From assembly GCF_001187915.1 (NCBI RefSeq), contig NZ_LGIU01000043.1:1-64000 (forward strand): a stretch of 64,000 nt of DNA, given 5' to 3'. Below the pieces are notes generated by a model that saw only the letters and a list, made by a program, of their open reading frames with translations, ran no database searches and had not been told where the DNA came from. How positions within the stretch are numbered: position 1 is the first letter of the stretch; each line of letters starts with the position of its first letter. Below, in pieces: positions 35,551 through 44,320 of this stretch. The stretch comes from Arthrobacter sp. RIT-PI-e. GTDB lineage: Bacteria > Actinomycetota > Actinomycetes > Actinomycetales > Micrococcaceae. The translations under genes and the position numbers were made by a program.

Positions 35551-36464
35551 CTACCCGAGTGAGGGCAGGATGCCCCAGCGGGCGGAGAACGTCTCGCCGG
35601 GTGCGAGCCGGCGCAGCCCCTCCCCCGTGTTGAACGCGTTGGCGGGAGCCGTCATGGGCTCCACCGCCACGGCCCTGCTGACTCCGGGGTAGATGGTGCT
35701 GATGTACACGTGCACGTACTCGAAGGCGGGATCGGCCCACAGGGTCACGGTGCGGCCGTCCGGGGCTGCGAGGACGTGCTCGTGGCGCTCGGAGCCGGAG
35801 GGCAGACCGGTGAACGGGGAGTCGAACTCGATGTCCCCGATCCGCCGACCCGCGCGCAGATCCCGCTGCCCGGAGACCGCCACCTTGGCCGTGGGGATCG
35901 ACCTCTCGTCCGTATCGAAGACCTCGTCCGCGAGGACCGTGAGCACGAGGTCCTCGGTGGGGACGTCGGAGATCTTCAGGTACGGGTGCGCGCCGAGCGC
36001 GAAGGGTGCCGCGGTGGCGGAGAGATTGGTGAGCTCCTGCGTGACCGTGAGCTGCTCCTGAGTGAGGTGGTACGTGGCGCGGTGCACGAGGTGGAACGGG
36101 TACCCGTGCTGCGGGAAGATCTCACCCTCGAGGACCACCTCGGCGTCCCCCACGTGCACCGGGCGGTACCCGGTGTTGCGCAGCAGTCCGTGGCTCGCGT
36201 TCCCCAGGGAGGGCTCGGTGATGTCCAGGCGCTGCTCCTCGCCCTCCAGCGTCCACCGTCCGTCGGCGATGCGGTTGGGCCAGGGGGCCGGCAGGATCTC
36301 GGCCCCGCCCGCGGGGATGGAATCGTCCCCCCAGGCCCCCGCCACCGCCCCCCCCCCCTGCTCGTACGGGCGCGGCGGGGGGGCGGACTGGCCCCCCCCC
36401 CGGGGGAGGCCCCCGCCGTGAGGACGTAGTTCGTACCACTGGGGGGGCGGCTCGAGGGTGTCAT
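35551..36464 (-). CDS. galM: Aldose 1-epimerase (galactose mutarotase-like), 5' end corrupted
   Basis: This enzyme interconverts alpha and beta aldohexose anomers, supplying alpha-galactose to GalK. From ~36310 downward the body is intact: ILPAPWPNRIADGRW, NASHGLLRNTGYRPV (His), GAHPYLKISDVPTEDLV (His) and VAVEPMTAPANAFNTGEGL (Glu base). The likely start is ATG 36464, twelve bases after TAGCAT, giving MTPSSRPPSGTNYVLTAG. That frame differs from the body frame, and the intervening ~36340-36430 is a block of long G and C runs reading as nonsense in every frame. At least one frameshift is present. It is divergent from deoR-galT-galK. Confidence 0.8.
36346..36430. other. Anomalous poly-G/poly-C block inside galM
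   Basis: The stretch contains several runs of seven or more C or G within less than 90 bases, unlike normal coding sequence here. It coincides with loss of the galM reading frame and of the conserved epimerase N-terminal strands. Confidence 0.7.
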
Positions 36465-36470
36465 GCTGCG

Positions 36471-36476
36471 ATGCTA
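36471..36476 (-). promoter_or_regulatory. Candidate leaderless -10 element of galM
   Basis: TAGCAT, six bases (CGCAGC), then ATG at 36464 on the minus strand. It independently supports 36464 as the start. Confidence 0.55.
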
Positions 36477-36532
36477 TCCCCCGCATCCGCCGCTGACCGG
36501 GTACCGGATCCCCGGGATCTGCCCTATGGTAG

Positions 36533-36553
36533 TTTTTGTTCGTTTCGGTTCGG
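36533..36553 (+). promoter_or_regulatory. Direct-repeat candidate operator for the DeoR regulator
   Basis: GTTCGTTTCG at 36538 is followed by GTTCGG at 36548, a 10-base direct repeat preceded by a T5 tract. A possible -10, TATGGT, lies at 36525-36530. DeoR-family proteins commonly bind such direct repeats. Confidence 0.4.
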
Positions 36554-36592
36554 AAGCGTACGAAGAGGTTGTACCACGTGGAGGAGGGGATC

Positions 36593-37393
36593 GTGCTCGC
36601 AGCCGAGCGTCATGCCGCGATCCTCCGGGAGCTCGCCGTCCGCTCCGCGGTCCGGGTCACCGCCCTGGCCCGCACCCTCGGCGTCTCGGAGATGACGGTA
36701 CGCCGTGACATCGACGCGCTCGAGGCCCGCGGCGCACTCCTGCGGGTGCACGGCGGGGCGGTCCCGGTGGGCAGCCCGAGCGCGGAGGAGCCGGGGTTCG
36801 ACGTCAACCGGACCCGTGCCGGAGCGGCCAAGCGGGCCATCGCGGCGGCTGCGGTCACCCTGCTGGCACCCGGCATGACGGTCTCGGTCACGGGTGGCAC
36901 CACCACCTACGCCCTGGCCCCGCTGCTGTCGCGGCTCCGGGGCCTGACGGTGATCCCCAACTCGCTGCCCCTCGCGGACGAACTGCACCGGCTCGGCGCC
37001 GGCGCACCGGCCGGTACCGCACCGCAGGTGCTGCTCTCGGGGGGCAGCCTGACGCCGTCCAAGGCCCTCGTGGGCCCGCTCGCCACCGCCACCGTCTCCT
37101 CGCTGCACGCCGACGTCTGCTTCATGGGCGCCCACGGCGTGGACCTCGCGGCAGGGATCACCACCCCGAACCCCGCCGAGGCGGGCACCAACCGGGCGTT
37201 CGCCGGCACGTGCGCCACCCACGCCGTGCTCGCCGACGCCGGCAAGCTCGGCGTGGTGGGCCTGGCGAGGGTGGTCGCCCTCGAAGGCGTGTCCGTCCTG
37301 GTCACCGACCACCCGCCCGACGCCGGGTACGCCGCGCGTACCCGCATCCTGCCCGCCACCGAACCGCACCCCTCCCCGGAAGACTCCCCATGA
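36593..37393 (+). CDS. DeoR/GlpR-family regulator of galactose genes
   Basis: A 266-residue repressor. The N-terminal HTH_DeoR reads AAERHAAILRELAVRSAVRV and VSEMTVRRDIDALEARGALL, the family signature, followed by RVHGGAV. The C-terminal sugar-phosphate-binding (DeoRC) domain includes VSVTGGTTTYALAPLL and FMGAHGVDLAAGITTPNP. GTG 36593 is chosen for the GAGGAGGGG just upstream and because homologues begin shortly before AERH. GTG 36578 is an alternative. Its stop overlaps galT (ATGA). A galactose-derived phosphate ester is the probable effector, by context. Confidence 0.9.
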   Translation: MLAAERHAAILRELAVRSAVRVTALARTLGVSEMTVRRDIDALEARGALLRVHGGAVPVGSPSAEEPGFDVNRTRAGAAKRAIAAAAVTLLAPGMTVSVTGGTTTYALAPLLSRLRGLTVIPNSLPLADELHRLGAGAPAGTAPQVLLSGGSLTPSKALVGPLATATVSSLHADVCFMGAHGVDLAAGITTPNPAEAGTNRAFAGTCATHAVLADAGKLGVVGLARVVALEGVSVLVTDHPPDAGYAARTRILPATEPHPSPEDSP

Positions 37394-38520
37394 CCCACAT
37401 CACCCCTACGCACCTGGCCGACGGGCGCGACCTGATCTACTTCGACACCGACGAGGCCGCCGCCGCACGCCACCGCGACCCGGAGCTCACCCGCGACACC
37501 CGCGAGCTGCCGCCCCGCGGACCGGCCGGGACCGCCCGCTACGACGCCTTGACGGGTGAGTGGATCGCCGTCGCCGCCCACCGGCAGAGCCGCACGCATC
37601 TGCCCCCGGCGGACCAGTGCCCCCTGTGCCCCACCACCGCCACGAACCTCTCGGAGGTCCCCGCCGCCGACTACGAGGTGGTGGTCTTCGAGAACCGCTT
37701 CTCCTCCTTCGGCCCTGACCTCGGCCTCCTCCCGGCCGACCCGGCCTGGGGCACGACGACGACGGCCTACGGGCGTTGCGAGGTGGTGGCCTTCGACTCC
37801 GCGCACGAGGGTTCCTTCGGCTCGCTCGGGTTCCGGCGGGCACGCACGGTCATGGACGCGTGGGCGCAGCGCACCGAAGCCCTCTCCGCACTCCCGGGGA
37901 TCAAGCAGGTCTTCTGCTTCGAGAACCGCGGTGCGGACATCGGCGTCACGCTGCTGCACCCCCACGGGCAGATCTACGCCTACCCCTTCGTCCCGCCCCG
38001 GGCAGCCGCGCTCGCGCAGCGCGCGGCCGCGTTCTTCGAGGCCTCCGGCGGGCGGCGGACGCTCCTGGGCTCGGCCCTGGCGTCCGAACGGTCCGCCGGT
38101 GAGCGGATGGTCGTGGAGGGAGAGCTCGTCAGCGCCTTCGTGCCGTTCGCCGCCCGCTGGCCGCTCGAGGTCCACGTGGTCCCCCACCGGCAGGTCGCGG
38201 ACATCGCCGGGCTCACCGGGGCGGAGCGCGACGAGTTCACCGAGGTGTACCTCGACGTGCTCGGCAGGCTCGCCGCCCTGTACCCCACCCCCCCCCCGCA
38301 CATCGCGGCGTGGCAGCAGGCGCCGATCGCCGACGCCCTGCGGCCCGCGCGCTACCTGCACCTGCAGGTGACCTCCCCGCGCCGGGCTGCCGACAAACTG
38401 AAGTTCCTGGCCGGTTCCGAGGCGGCCATGGGTGCGTTCATCAACGACACCACCCCGGAGCAGGTCGCCGACGCCCTCCGCACAGTACGTCCCACCCGAG
38501 CACGGAAGGCCTACGCATGA
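37390..38520 (+). CDS. galT: Galactose-1-phosphate uridylyltransferase
   Basis: A 376-residue Leloir enzyme swapping UMP between UDP-glucose and galactose-1-phosphate. The active-site His-Pro-His is in GVTLLHPHGQIYAYP. DQCPLCPTTATNLSEVP supplies the zinc cysteines, YEVVVFENRFSSFGP the substrate loop, and WPLEVHVVPHRQVADIAG the second HIT-like half. ATG 37390 overlaps the deoR stop, and its own stop overlaps galK (ATGA), forming a tight deoR-galT-galK operon. No galE is present in the window. Confidence 0.96.
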   Translation: MTHITPTHLADGRDLIYFDTDEAAAARHRDPELTRDTRELPPRGPAGTARYDALTGEWIAVAAHRQSRTHLPPADQCPLCPTTATNLSEVPAADYEVVVFENRFSSFGPDLGLLPADPAWGTTTTAYGRCEVVAFDSAHEGSFGSLGFRRARTVMDAWAQRTEALSALPGIKQVFCFENRGADIGVTLLHPHGQIYAYPFVPPRAAALAQRAAAFFEASGGRRTLLGSALASERSAGERMVVEGELVSAFVPFAARWPLEVHVVPHRQVADIAGLTGAERDEFTEVYLDVLGRLAALYPTPPPHIAAWQQAPIADALRPARYLHLQVTSPRRAADKLKFLAGSEAAMGAFINDTTPEQVADALRTVRPTRARKAYA

Positions 38521-39674
38521 ACTCCACACCCCACGACCTGGCGGCACGCTTCACCGAGTTGTTCGGCGGTGAACCGGACGGCCTGTGGTCGGCTCCGGGC
38601 CGCGTCAACCTGATCGGCGAGCACACCGACTACAACGACGGCTTCGTGCTGCCGTTCGCCATCACCCATTCCACCGTGGTGGCGGCCGCCGCCCGGGCCG
38701 ACCGGACGGTCCGGGTGGCCTCCACGTTCGCACCCGAGGAGGCCCCCCTGACCGTGGGCCTCGACGACCTCGAACCCGGCGGCGTCGAGGGGTGGGCGGC
38801 CTATCCGCTCGGGGTCCTCTGGGCGCTCGAGCAGTCGGGGTACCGCTGCCCGGGCCTGGACCTGCTCGTCGATTCCTCCGTACCGGTGGGGGCCGGCCTC
38901 TCCTCCTCGGCCGCACTCGAGTGCTCGGTGGCCCTCGCCGCCGCCGAGCTCTCGGGTGCCGACGTGTCCCGCAGTGATCTCGCGGCGATCGGGCAGCTCG
39001 CCGAGAACCGCATGGTGGGGGCACCCACCGGCATCATGGACCAGTCGGCCTCCCTCCTCGGCGAGGCCGGGCACGCCGTGTTCTTGGACTGCCGGTCGGG
39101 GAGCTCACGGCTGGTGCCCTTGGATCTCGAGGCGGACGGCCTGGAACTCCTGGTCATCGACACGAGGGTCTCCCACACGCACTCCACCGGCGGGTACGCG
39201 GAGCGTCGACGTTCCTGCGAGCTCGGGGCGGAACTGATGGGCGTCGCCGCGCTCCGGGACCTCTCCGTGAAGGACCTCGCGGAGGCGGCGGGCGTGCTCG
39301 ACGAGGAGACCTTCCGGCGGGTGCGCCACATCGTCACGGAGAACGCCCGGGTGGAGGACACCGTGGACGTGCTGACGAAGAAGGGCCCGTCGGCGCTCGG
39401 CCCCCTGCTGGTGGCCAGCCACGCGTCCATGCGCGACGACTTCGAGATCTCCTGCCCGGAGCTGGACACCGCGGTGAACGCCGCGCTCGATGCCGGAGCC
39501 GTCGGGGCCCGGATGACCGGCGGCGGTTTCGGCGGCTCGGCGATCGCCCTCACGAGGTCGGCGGACGCCCCCGCCGTCCGTGCCGCCGTGGAGGGGGCGT
39601 TCTCCGCCGCGGGCTTCCACCCACCCGTGGTCTTCAGCGTGCTCCCCGGGGCGGGAGCCGCTCGCATCGCCTAA
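38517..39674 (+). CDS. galK: Galactokinase
   Basis: A 385-residue GHMP kinase phosphorylating alpha-galactose at C1. The galactokinase signature GRVNLIGEHTDYNDGFVLP, the GHMP ATP loop PVGAGLSSSAALECSVALA, the catalytic-Asp region GAPTGIMDQSASLL and the third motif MTGGGFGGSAIAL are all intact. The length is normal. It overlaps galT by four bases. A terminator hairpin follows at 39715-39743. Confidence 0.97.
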   Translation: MNSTPHDLAARFTELFGGEPDGLWSAPGRVNLIGEHTDYNDGFVLPFAITHSTVVAAAARADRTVRVASTFAPEEAPLTVGLDDLEPGGVEGWAAYPLGVLWALEQSGYRCPGLDLLVDSSVPVGAGLSSSAALECSVALAAAELSGADVSRSDLAAIGQLAENRMVGAPTGIMDQSASLLGEAGHAVFLDCRSGSSRLVPLDLEADGLELLVIDTRVSHTHSTGGYAERRRSCELGAELMGVAALRDLSVKDLAEAAGVLDEETFRRVRHIVTENARVEDTVDVLTKKGPSALGPLLVASHASMRDDFEISCPELDTAVNAALDAGAVGARMTGGGFGGSAIALTRSADAPAVRAAVEGAFSAAGFHPPVVFSVLPGAGAARIA

Positions 39675-39714
39675 TCTGCCGACGAACAGCAGGAACAGGA
39701 CAGGAAGAGGAAGA

Positions 39715-39743
39715 GGGACCCGCAACCGATGGTCGCGGGTCCC
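39715..39743 (+). terminator. Terminator after galK
   Basis: GGGACCCGC at 39715-39723 pairs perfectly with GCGGGTCCC at 39735-39743 (11-base loop). Flanking AGGAAG/CTTCCT purine-pyrimidine tracts can extend the stem. Confidence 0.65.
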
Positions 39744-39783
39744 TTCCTCGCTGTGATCACCCGCCGCCGGGGCGGGGCGGGTA

Positions 39784-40638
39784 CTAGTCGCTGCCGCGGA
39801 GGATCGCGATGAGGCGGAGGATCTCCACGTACAGCCAGATGAGCGTGACCGTGAGGCCGAAGGCCGCGGTCCAGGAGTACTTCTGCGGTGCGCCGGCGCG
39901 GACGCCGTCGCTGATCGAGGTGAAGTCCACGATCAGGGAGAAGGCGGCCAGGCCGATGGCCAGGAGACCGATGACGACGCCGAAGGGGATGTCCGTGCCC
40001 GGGATGCTCGCACCGCGCAGGCCCCAGGGGTCGTTCGTCACACCGAAGAGCATGAGGCCGAGGTTCACGAGCGAGAACAGCGCGTAGCTGATCATCGCGA
40101 TCATGAAGAACTTCATGGCCTTGGGCGTCGCGCGCACCTTGCCGCTCTTGAACAGCGCGAGGGTGACGCCGAACACCACGAGGGTACCGAGGACGGCCTG
40201 GAGGGCGATCCCGGGGTACAGCGCCTCGAGGAACATGGTCAGCCCGCCGATGAACAGACCCTGCAGCGCCGCGTAGGCGAGGATCAGACCGGGTACCGGC
40301 TCGCGCTTGAACGCGTTGACCAGGCCGAGGACCAGGCCACCGATCATCCCGAGCACCATCAGCGGTGCGGCCAGGCCCGGCAGGAGGAACGCGGGGACCG
40401 CAGCACCGAGCAGCACCACGCCCAGGCAGAGCACGGTCTTGACGATCACGTCGTCGAACGTCATGCGACCCGTCTGCGACGGGCCCGCGGAGGGCTGGTT
40501 GTACATGTGCTCCAGCTGCTGCTGGTCCGCGTAGGTCTGGCCCGCGTACGTCGCCGTACCGAACCCTGCCGTCTGGTTGCCTCGTGTCGCCGAACGGAAG
40601 TTCTTCCCGTTGAAGACCGGATTACCGCCTGCTGCCAT
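39784..40638 (-). CDS. Bax inhibitor-1 / YccA family membrane protein
   Basis: A 284-residue protein with seven hydrophobic helices from about residue 65 on (VIVKTVLCLGVVLLGAAVPA through LTVTLIWLYVEILRLIAIL). Family marks are the helix with FLEALYPGIALQAVLGTLVV and the terminal YVEILRLIAILRG. The cytoplasmic N-terminus (~60 residues) is Gln/Tyr/Gly-rich. Bacterial BI-1 proteins are pH-sensitive calcium-leak or protease-modulating proteins; the physiological role here is unknown. ATG 40638 has GGAGG nine bases upstream. Two TTGCAAC copies, 15 bases apart, lie upstream at 40674 and 40689. Confidence 0.9.
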   Translation of the reverse strand: MAAGGNPVFNGKNFRSATRGNQTAGFGTATYAGQTYADQQQLEHMYNQPSAGPSQTGRMTFDDVIVKTVLCLGVVLLGAAVPAFLLPGLAAPLMVLGMIGGLVLGLVNAFKREPVPGLILAYAALQGLFIGGLTMFLEALYPGIALQAVLGTLVVFGVTLALFKSGKVRATPKAMKFFMIAMISYALFSLVNLGLMLFGVTNDPWGLRGASIPGTDIPFGVVIGLLAIGLAAFSLIVDFTSISDGVRAGAPQKYSWTAAFGLTVTLIWLYVEILRLIAILRGSD

Positions 40639-40853
40639 TGTGCTGGTCCTCCAGAATAGGGGGCTGAGTGGTCTTGCAACCCTACCAATTGCAACGCTTC
40701 GCCCGGATTTTCGTTCCCGGGCGCACACTCGGCACCGGTTCCGGATTTCAACCCCGCGGCCACTCGGTAAAACTTTTGTTACCGAATCGCTACTCGAAGT
40801 GGTTCGGTTTGCGATGAGCGGAAACATCCCACGAGTAACATGAGCCCCACGTC

Positions 40854-40869
40854 AGTGACAGCTGTCACA
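40854..40869. promoter_or_regulatory. CRP/GlxR-type operator upstream of livH
   Basis: AGTGACAGCTGTCACA contains a perfect 14-bp palindrome (40855-40868) and fits TGTGA-N6-TCACA with one mismatch. It lies 56 bases upstream of the livH start. The 13-base core ACAGCTGTCACAT is repeated exactly upstream of the binding-protein gene at 47663-47675. Confidence 0.65.
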
Positions 40870-40925
40870 TCCCCTGCTCCCGATGGCTCGCCGTCGGGCC
40901 TGCCCCCATCGTGGAGGTTCCCACC

Positions 40926-42263
40926 GTGATCACCCTCTCGACGCCTGCGCGGATCAGGAGGACCCTGCTGCTGGTACTGGGCCTCCTCCTCGCCGTGCTG
41001 CTCGGCGCCCCCGCGGCGCAGGCGTCCCCGCACCTGCCCGCACCGCCGCCCCAGCAGAGCCTCCCGGCCGCCGTGCAGGCACAACAGTTCGACTACCGGA
41101 TCGGCGGTGTGCTCCGCGGGGTGGACGGCCCGATCGCCGACGTCACCGTCACCGCGAGCGGCAACGGGTTCGAGGGCGAGGTGACCTCCGGCCCCAACGG
41201 CGCCTGGAGCATCGGCGTCCCCGAGCAGGGCACCTACGAGGTGACCCTCGACGAGGAGACCCTCCCCGAGGGGATCGCACTGGCGGAGGGGCAGGAGAAC
41301 CCGCGCGAGGTCACCTTCGCGAACACCTCGAGCGCCACCACGCTCTTCCTCTTCGGTGAGGGCATCGTCACCACCCAGGCCTCCTTCCTGGACACCCTGG
41401 CCGAGCGGGCGGTGGCCGGTTTCAGCTTCGGCCTGCTCCTGGCCCTCAGCGCCGTAGGGCTCTCCCTGATCTTCGGGACCACCGGGCTCACCAACTTCGC
41501 CCACGGCGAGATGGTCACCTTCGGCGCCGTCCTCGCCTTCGCCTTCGCGGGCGCGGGTCTCCCGATCGCCGTCGCGATCGTCCTGGCGGTCGTCGGAGGC
41601 GGGCTGCTCGGGTACGCGCAGGACGCCGGTCTCTGGAAGCCGCTGCGCAGGCGCGGCACCGGGCTGGTGCCCATGATGATCGTCAGCATCGGTTTCGCCC
41701 TGGCCCTGCGCTACGTGATCCAGTTCTACTTCGGCGGCGCCACGCAGCAGCTGCCCGGGTCGCAGAGCCAGATGATCGACATCGGCTCGGTGTCCATCTC
41801 CCGCAACAACCTCACCTCGCTCGCGGTGAGTCTGGTGATCATCCTCCTCGTCGCGTTCCTCCTGCTGCGCACCCGCATCGGCAAGGCCACCCGCGCCGTC
41901 GCCGACAACGCCGCGCTCGCCGCGGCCTCGGGGATCGACGTGGACCGCGTGATCCGGATCGTCTGGGTGGTGGGCGGCATGCTCGCCGCGCTCGGCGGGA
42001 TCCTCTGGGCCTACTACCGCCCGGGGGTGTCCTACAACATGGGGCAGCAGATCCTGCTGCTCATCTTCGCCGGCGTCACACTCGGAGGGCTGGGCACCGT
42101 GTTCGGTGCCCTGGTCGGCTCCATCATCGTGGGCCTCTTCGTCGAGATCTCCACGATCTGGCTGGAGGCGGACCTCAAGTACGTGGGAGCGCTGCTGATC
42201 TTGATCCTCGTGCTCCTGTTCAGGCCGCAGGGCATCCTGGGCCGCAAAGAGCGCATAGGTTAG
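40926..42263 (+). CDS. livH: Branched-chain amino acid-type ABC permease (LivH) with secreted N-terminal Ig-like domain
   Basis: A 445-residue inner-membrane permease. Residues 1-35 form a Sec signal (RIRRTLLLVLGLLLAVLLGA then AQA-S). Residues ~60-125 are a carboxypeptidase-regulatory/Ig-like beta sandwich (YRIGGVLRGVDGPIADVTVT, GPNGAWSIGVPEQGTYEVTL). The LivH core follows with LALSAVGLSLIFGTTGLTNF and FAHGEMVTFGA. Normal LivH proteins are ~290-300 residues, so the exported domain is an addition, perhaps docking the binding protein. GTG 40926 with GGAGG at eight bases. First of a livHMGF operon under a CRP-type site. Confidence 0.92.
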   Translation: MITLSTPARIRRTLLLVLGLLLAVLLGAPAAQASPHLPAPPPQQSLPAAVQAQQFDYRIGGVLRGVDGPIADVTVTASGNGFEGEVTSGPNGAWSIGVPEQGTYEVTLDEETLPEGIALAEGQENPREVTFANTSSATTLFLFGEGIVTTQASFLDTLAERAVAGFSFGLLLALSAVGLSLIFGTTGLTNFAHGEMVTFGAVLAFAFAGAGLPIAVAIVLAVVGGGLLGYAQDAGLWKPLRRRGTGLVPMMIVSIGFALALRYVIQFYFGGATQQLPGSQSQMIDIGSVSISRNNLTSLAVSLVIILLVAFLLLRTRIGKATRAVADNAALAAASGIDVDRVIRIVWVVGGMLAALGGILWAYYRPGVSYNMGQQILLLIFAGVTLGGLGTVFGALVGSIIVGLFVEISTIWLEADLKYVGALLILILVLLFRPQGILGRKERIG

Positions 42264-42272
42264 GGGCTCGTC

Positions 42273-43253
42273 ATGGACTTCGGAAACATTCTCGTCAACG
42301 CTCTCGGTGAGCTGATCAGCCCCACCACGGCAGCGTACGCGCTCGCCGCACTGGGCCTCGCCGTGCACTTCGGGTACGCGGGTCTGCTGAACTTCGGGCA
42401 GGCCGGCTTCATGGCCGTGGGCGCCTACGGCTTCGCGATCCCCACACTGAGCTTCAACGCACCGCTCCCCGTGGCCGTGCTCATCGCGGTGCTGTCCTCG
42501 GTGGTCTTCGCGATCGTGCTGGGCATCCCCACCCTCCGCCTCCGGGCGGACTACCTGGCCATCGTGACCATCGCCGCCGCGGAGATCATCCGCTACGTGG
42601 TCACCACGAACGGGCTCACGAACGTGACCGGTTCGGCCAACGGACTGGCGGCCTTCGAGGGCGGGTTCTTCGGCCTCAACCCCTTCCCCGCACGGACCTA
42701 CCAGCTGGGCCCGCTCTCCATGAACGAGCGCGACCTGTGGATCCGGATCGTGGGCTGGAGCGTCGTGGTGTTCGCCTGCCTCGTGGTGTGGCTCCTGATG
42801 CGCAGCCCCTGGGGCCGCGTGCTCAAGGGCATCCGCGAGGACGAGAACGCGGTGCGCTCGCTCGGGAAGAACGTGTACGCGTACAAGATGCAGGCCCTCG
42901 TGATCGGCGGGATCCTCGGTTCGCTCGCGGGCATCATCTTCACGCTGCCGCGCGGTGCGGTGCAGCCCGCCAACTACGCCACGGAGCTGACCTTCTTCCT
43001 CTACACGTGCCTGCTCCTCGGGGGCATGGCCACGGTGCTCGGACCCGTGATCGGGGCCATGATCTTCTGGGTGGTGCTCTCCCTCACCCAGGGCATCCTG
43101 TACGGGGCGATCGAGGTGGGTGCCATCACCTTCCTGTCCAACGCGCAGGCGGGCCAGCTGCGCTACATCCTGGTGGGTGTGGCCCTGATGCTGCTCATGA
43201 TCTTCAGGCCGCAGGGCGTCCTGGGTAACAAGAAGGAGTTGGCGTTCGCATGA
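42273..43253 (+). CDS. livM: Branched-chain amino acid-type ABC permease (LivM)
   Basis: A 326-residue permease partner of LivH. The LivM pattern is clear: HFGYAGLLNFGQAGFMAVGA near the N-terminus, IPTLRLRADYLAIVTIAAAE, the EAA-like cytoplasmic loop WGRVLKGIREDENAVRSLGK, and the end IFRPQGVLGNKKELA. About eight to nine helices. It starts nine bases after livH, and its stop overlaps livG (ATGA). Confidence 0.94.
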   Translation: MDFGNILVNALGELISPTTAAYALAALGLAVHFGYAGLLNFGQAGFMAVGAYGFAIPTLSFNAPLPVAVLIAVLSSVVFAIVLGIPTLRLRADYLAIVTIAAAEIIRYVVTTNGLTNVTGSANGLAAFEGGFFGLNPFPARTYQLGPLSMNERDLWIRIVGWSVVVFACLVVWLLMRSPWGRVLKGIREDENAVRSLGKNVYAYKMQALVIGGILGSLAGIIFTLPRGAVQPANYATELTFFLYTCLLLGGMATVLGPVIGAMIFWVVLSLTQGILYGAIEVGAITFLSNAQAGQLRYILVGVALMLLMIFRPQGVLGNKKELAFA

Positions 43254-44320
43254 GCGAGAACACCGTGAACGGCACCGGCACCCCTGCGACGGGCAGCCAC
43301 GCCGTGGACGCACCGGGCGGCGCCCCGGCGCACGAGTACGACGACGGACCGATCGCCAGCGGGGAGACCGGGCCCGGGTGCAGCAAGCGGGACCCGATCG
43401 TGGTCGCCCGGAACGTGACCCGCAGCTTCGGCGGGGTGAACGCCGTGGACGTGGAGCACCTGGAGATCCCGCGCCACCGCATCACGGCGCTGATCGGCCC
43501 CAACGGGGCCGGGAAGACCACCCTGTTCAACCTGCTCACCGGCTTCGACGTCCCCAACAGCGGTGAGTGGGAGTTCGACGGCACACCGCTGGCGAAGGTG
43601 GCCTCGCACAAGGTGGCCCGCCTCGGCATGGTGCGCACGTTCCAGCTGACCAAGGTCATGGGCAAGCTCACCGTCATGGAGAACATGCGCCTCGGCGCCA
43701 CGGAACAACCCGGCGAGAGCCTCGCACGTGCGCTCTTCAAGAACATCTGGGGCGGCCGCGAGCGGGAGATCACCGAGCAGGCCGAGGTGCTCCTCGCCAA
43801 GTTCAAGCTGGACGCCAAGAAGGACGACTACGCGGCGTCGCTCTCCGGCGGCCAGCGCAAGCTCCTCGAGATGGCGCGCGCCCTCATGGTCCGCCCGCGG
43901 CTCGTGATGCTCGACGAGCCCATGGCGGGGGTCAACCCCGCGCTCACGCAGTCGCTCCTGGACCACATCAAGAACCTGAAGTCCGAGGGCATGACCGTCC
44001 TGTTCGTGGAGCACGACATGCACATGGTGCGCCACATCGCCGACTGGGTGGTGGTCATGGCCGAGGGCAAGGTGGTGGCCGAGGGTCCGCCGGACGTCGT
44101 CATGAAGGACCAGGCGGTGATCGACGCGTACCTGGGTGCGCACCACGACGTCGACCTGGGTGACTCCACGGGGATCGAGCGCCTCGAGGAGGAACTCGCC
44201 CAGGACGAGGACTCGGTGGTGGGCACCGCGGACGAGGGCATCCTCGGGCACGGTGTCACCGAGGTCGGCGGCGCGCATGCCGCCGGTTCAACGCGCGAGG
44301 ACGAGGAGAGGAAGCCATGA
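43250..44320 (+). CDS. livG: ABC transporter ATPase (LivG)
   Basis: A 356-residue ATPase. Walker A is LIGPNGAGKTTLFNLLTG (residues ~82-99), signature SLSGGQRKLLEMARALM, Walker B RLVMLDEPMAGVNP and the H-loop LFVEHDMHMV. It carries ~45 extra N-terminal and ~55 extra acidic C-terminal residues relative to ordinary LivG, both apparently disordered. It overlaps livM and livF by four bases each and energises the LivHM channel. Confidence 0.94.
   Translation: MSENTVNGTGTPATGSHAVDAPGGAPAHEYDDGPIASGETGPGCSKRDPIVVARNVTRSFGGVNAVDVEHLEIPRHRITALIGPNGAGKTTLFNLLTGFDVPNSGEWEFDGTPLAKVASHKVARLGMVRTFQLTKVMGKLTVMENMRLGATEQPGESLARALFKNIWGGREREITEQAEVLLAKFKLDAKKDDYAASLSGGQRKLLEMARALMVRPRLVMLDEPMAGVNPALTQSLLDHIKNLKSEGMTVLFVEHDMHMVRHIADWVVVMAEGKVVAEGPPDVVMKDQAVIDAYLGAHHDVDLGDSTGIERLEEELAQDEDSVVGTADEGILGHGVTEVGGAHAAGSTREDEERKP

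Noticed and set aside
40779-43313. An 844-codon minus-strand frame opposite livH/livM
   Set aside because: The translation is Gly/Glu/His/Asp-rich low complexity, typical of antisense to high-GC coding sequence. The plus strand encodes clear transporter subunits.
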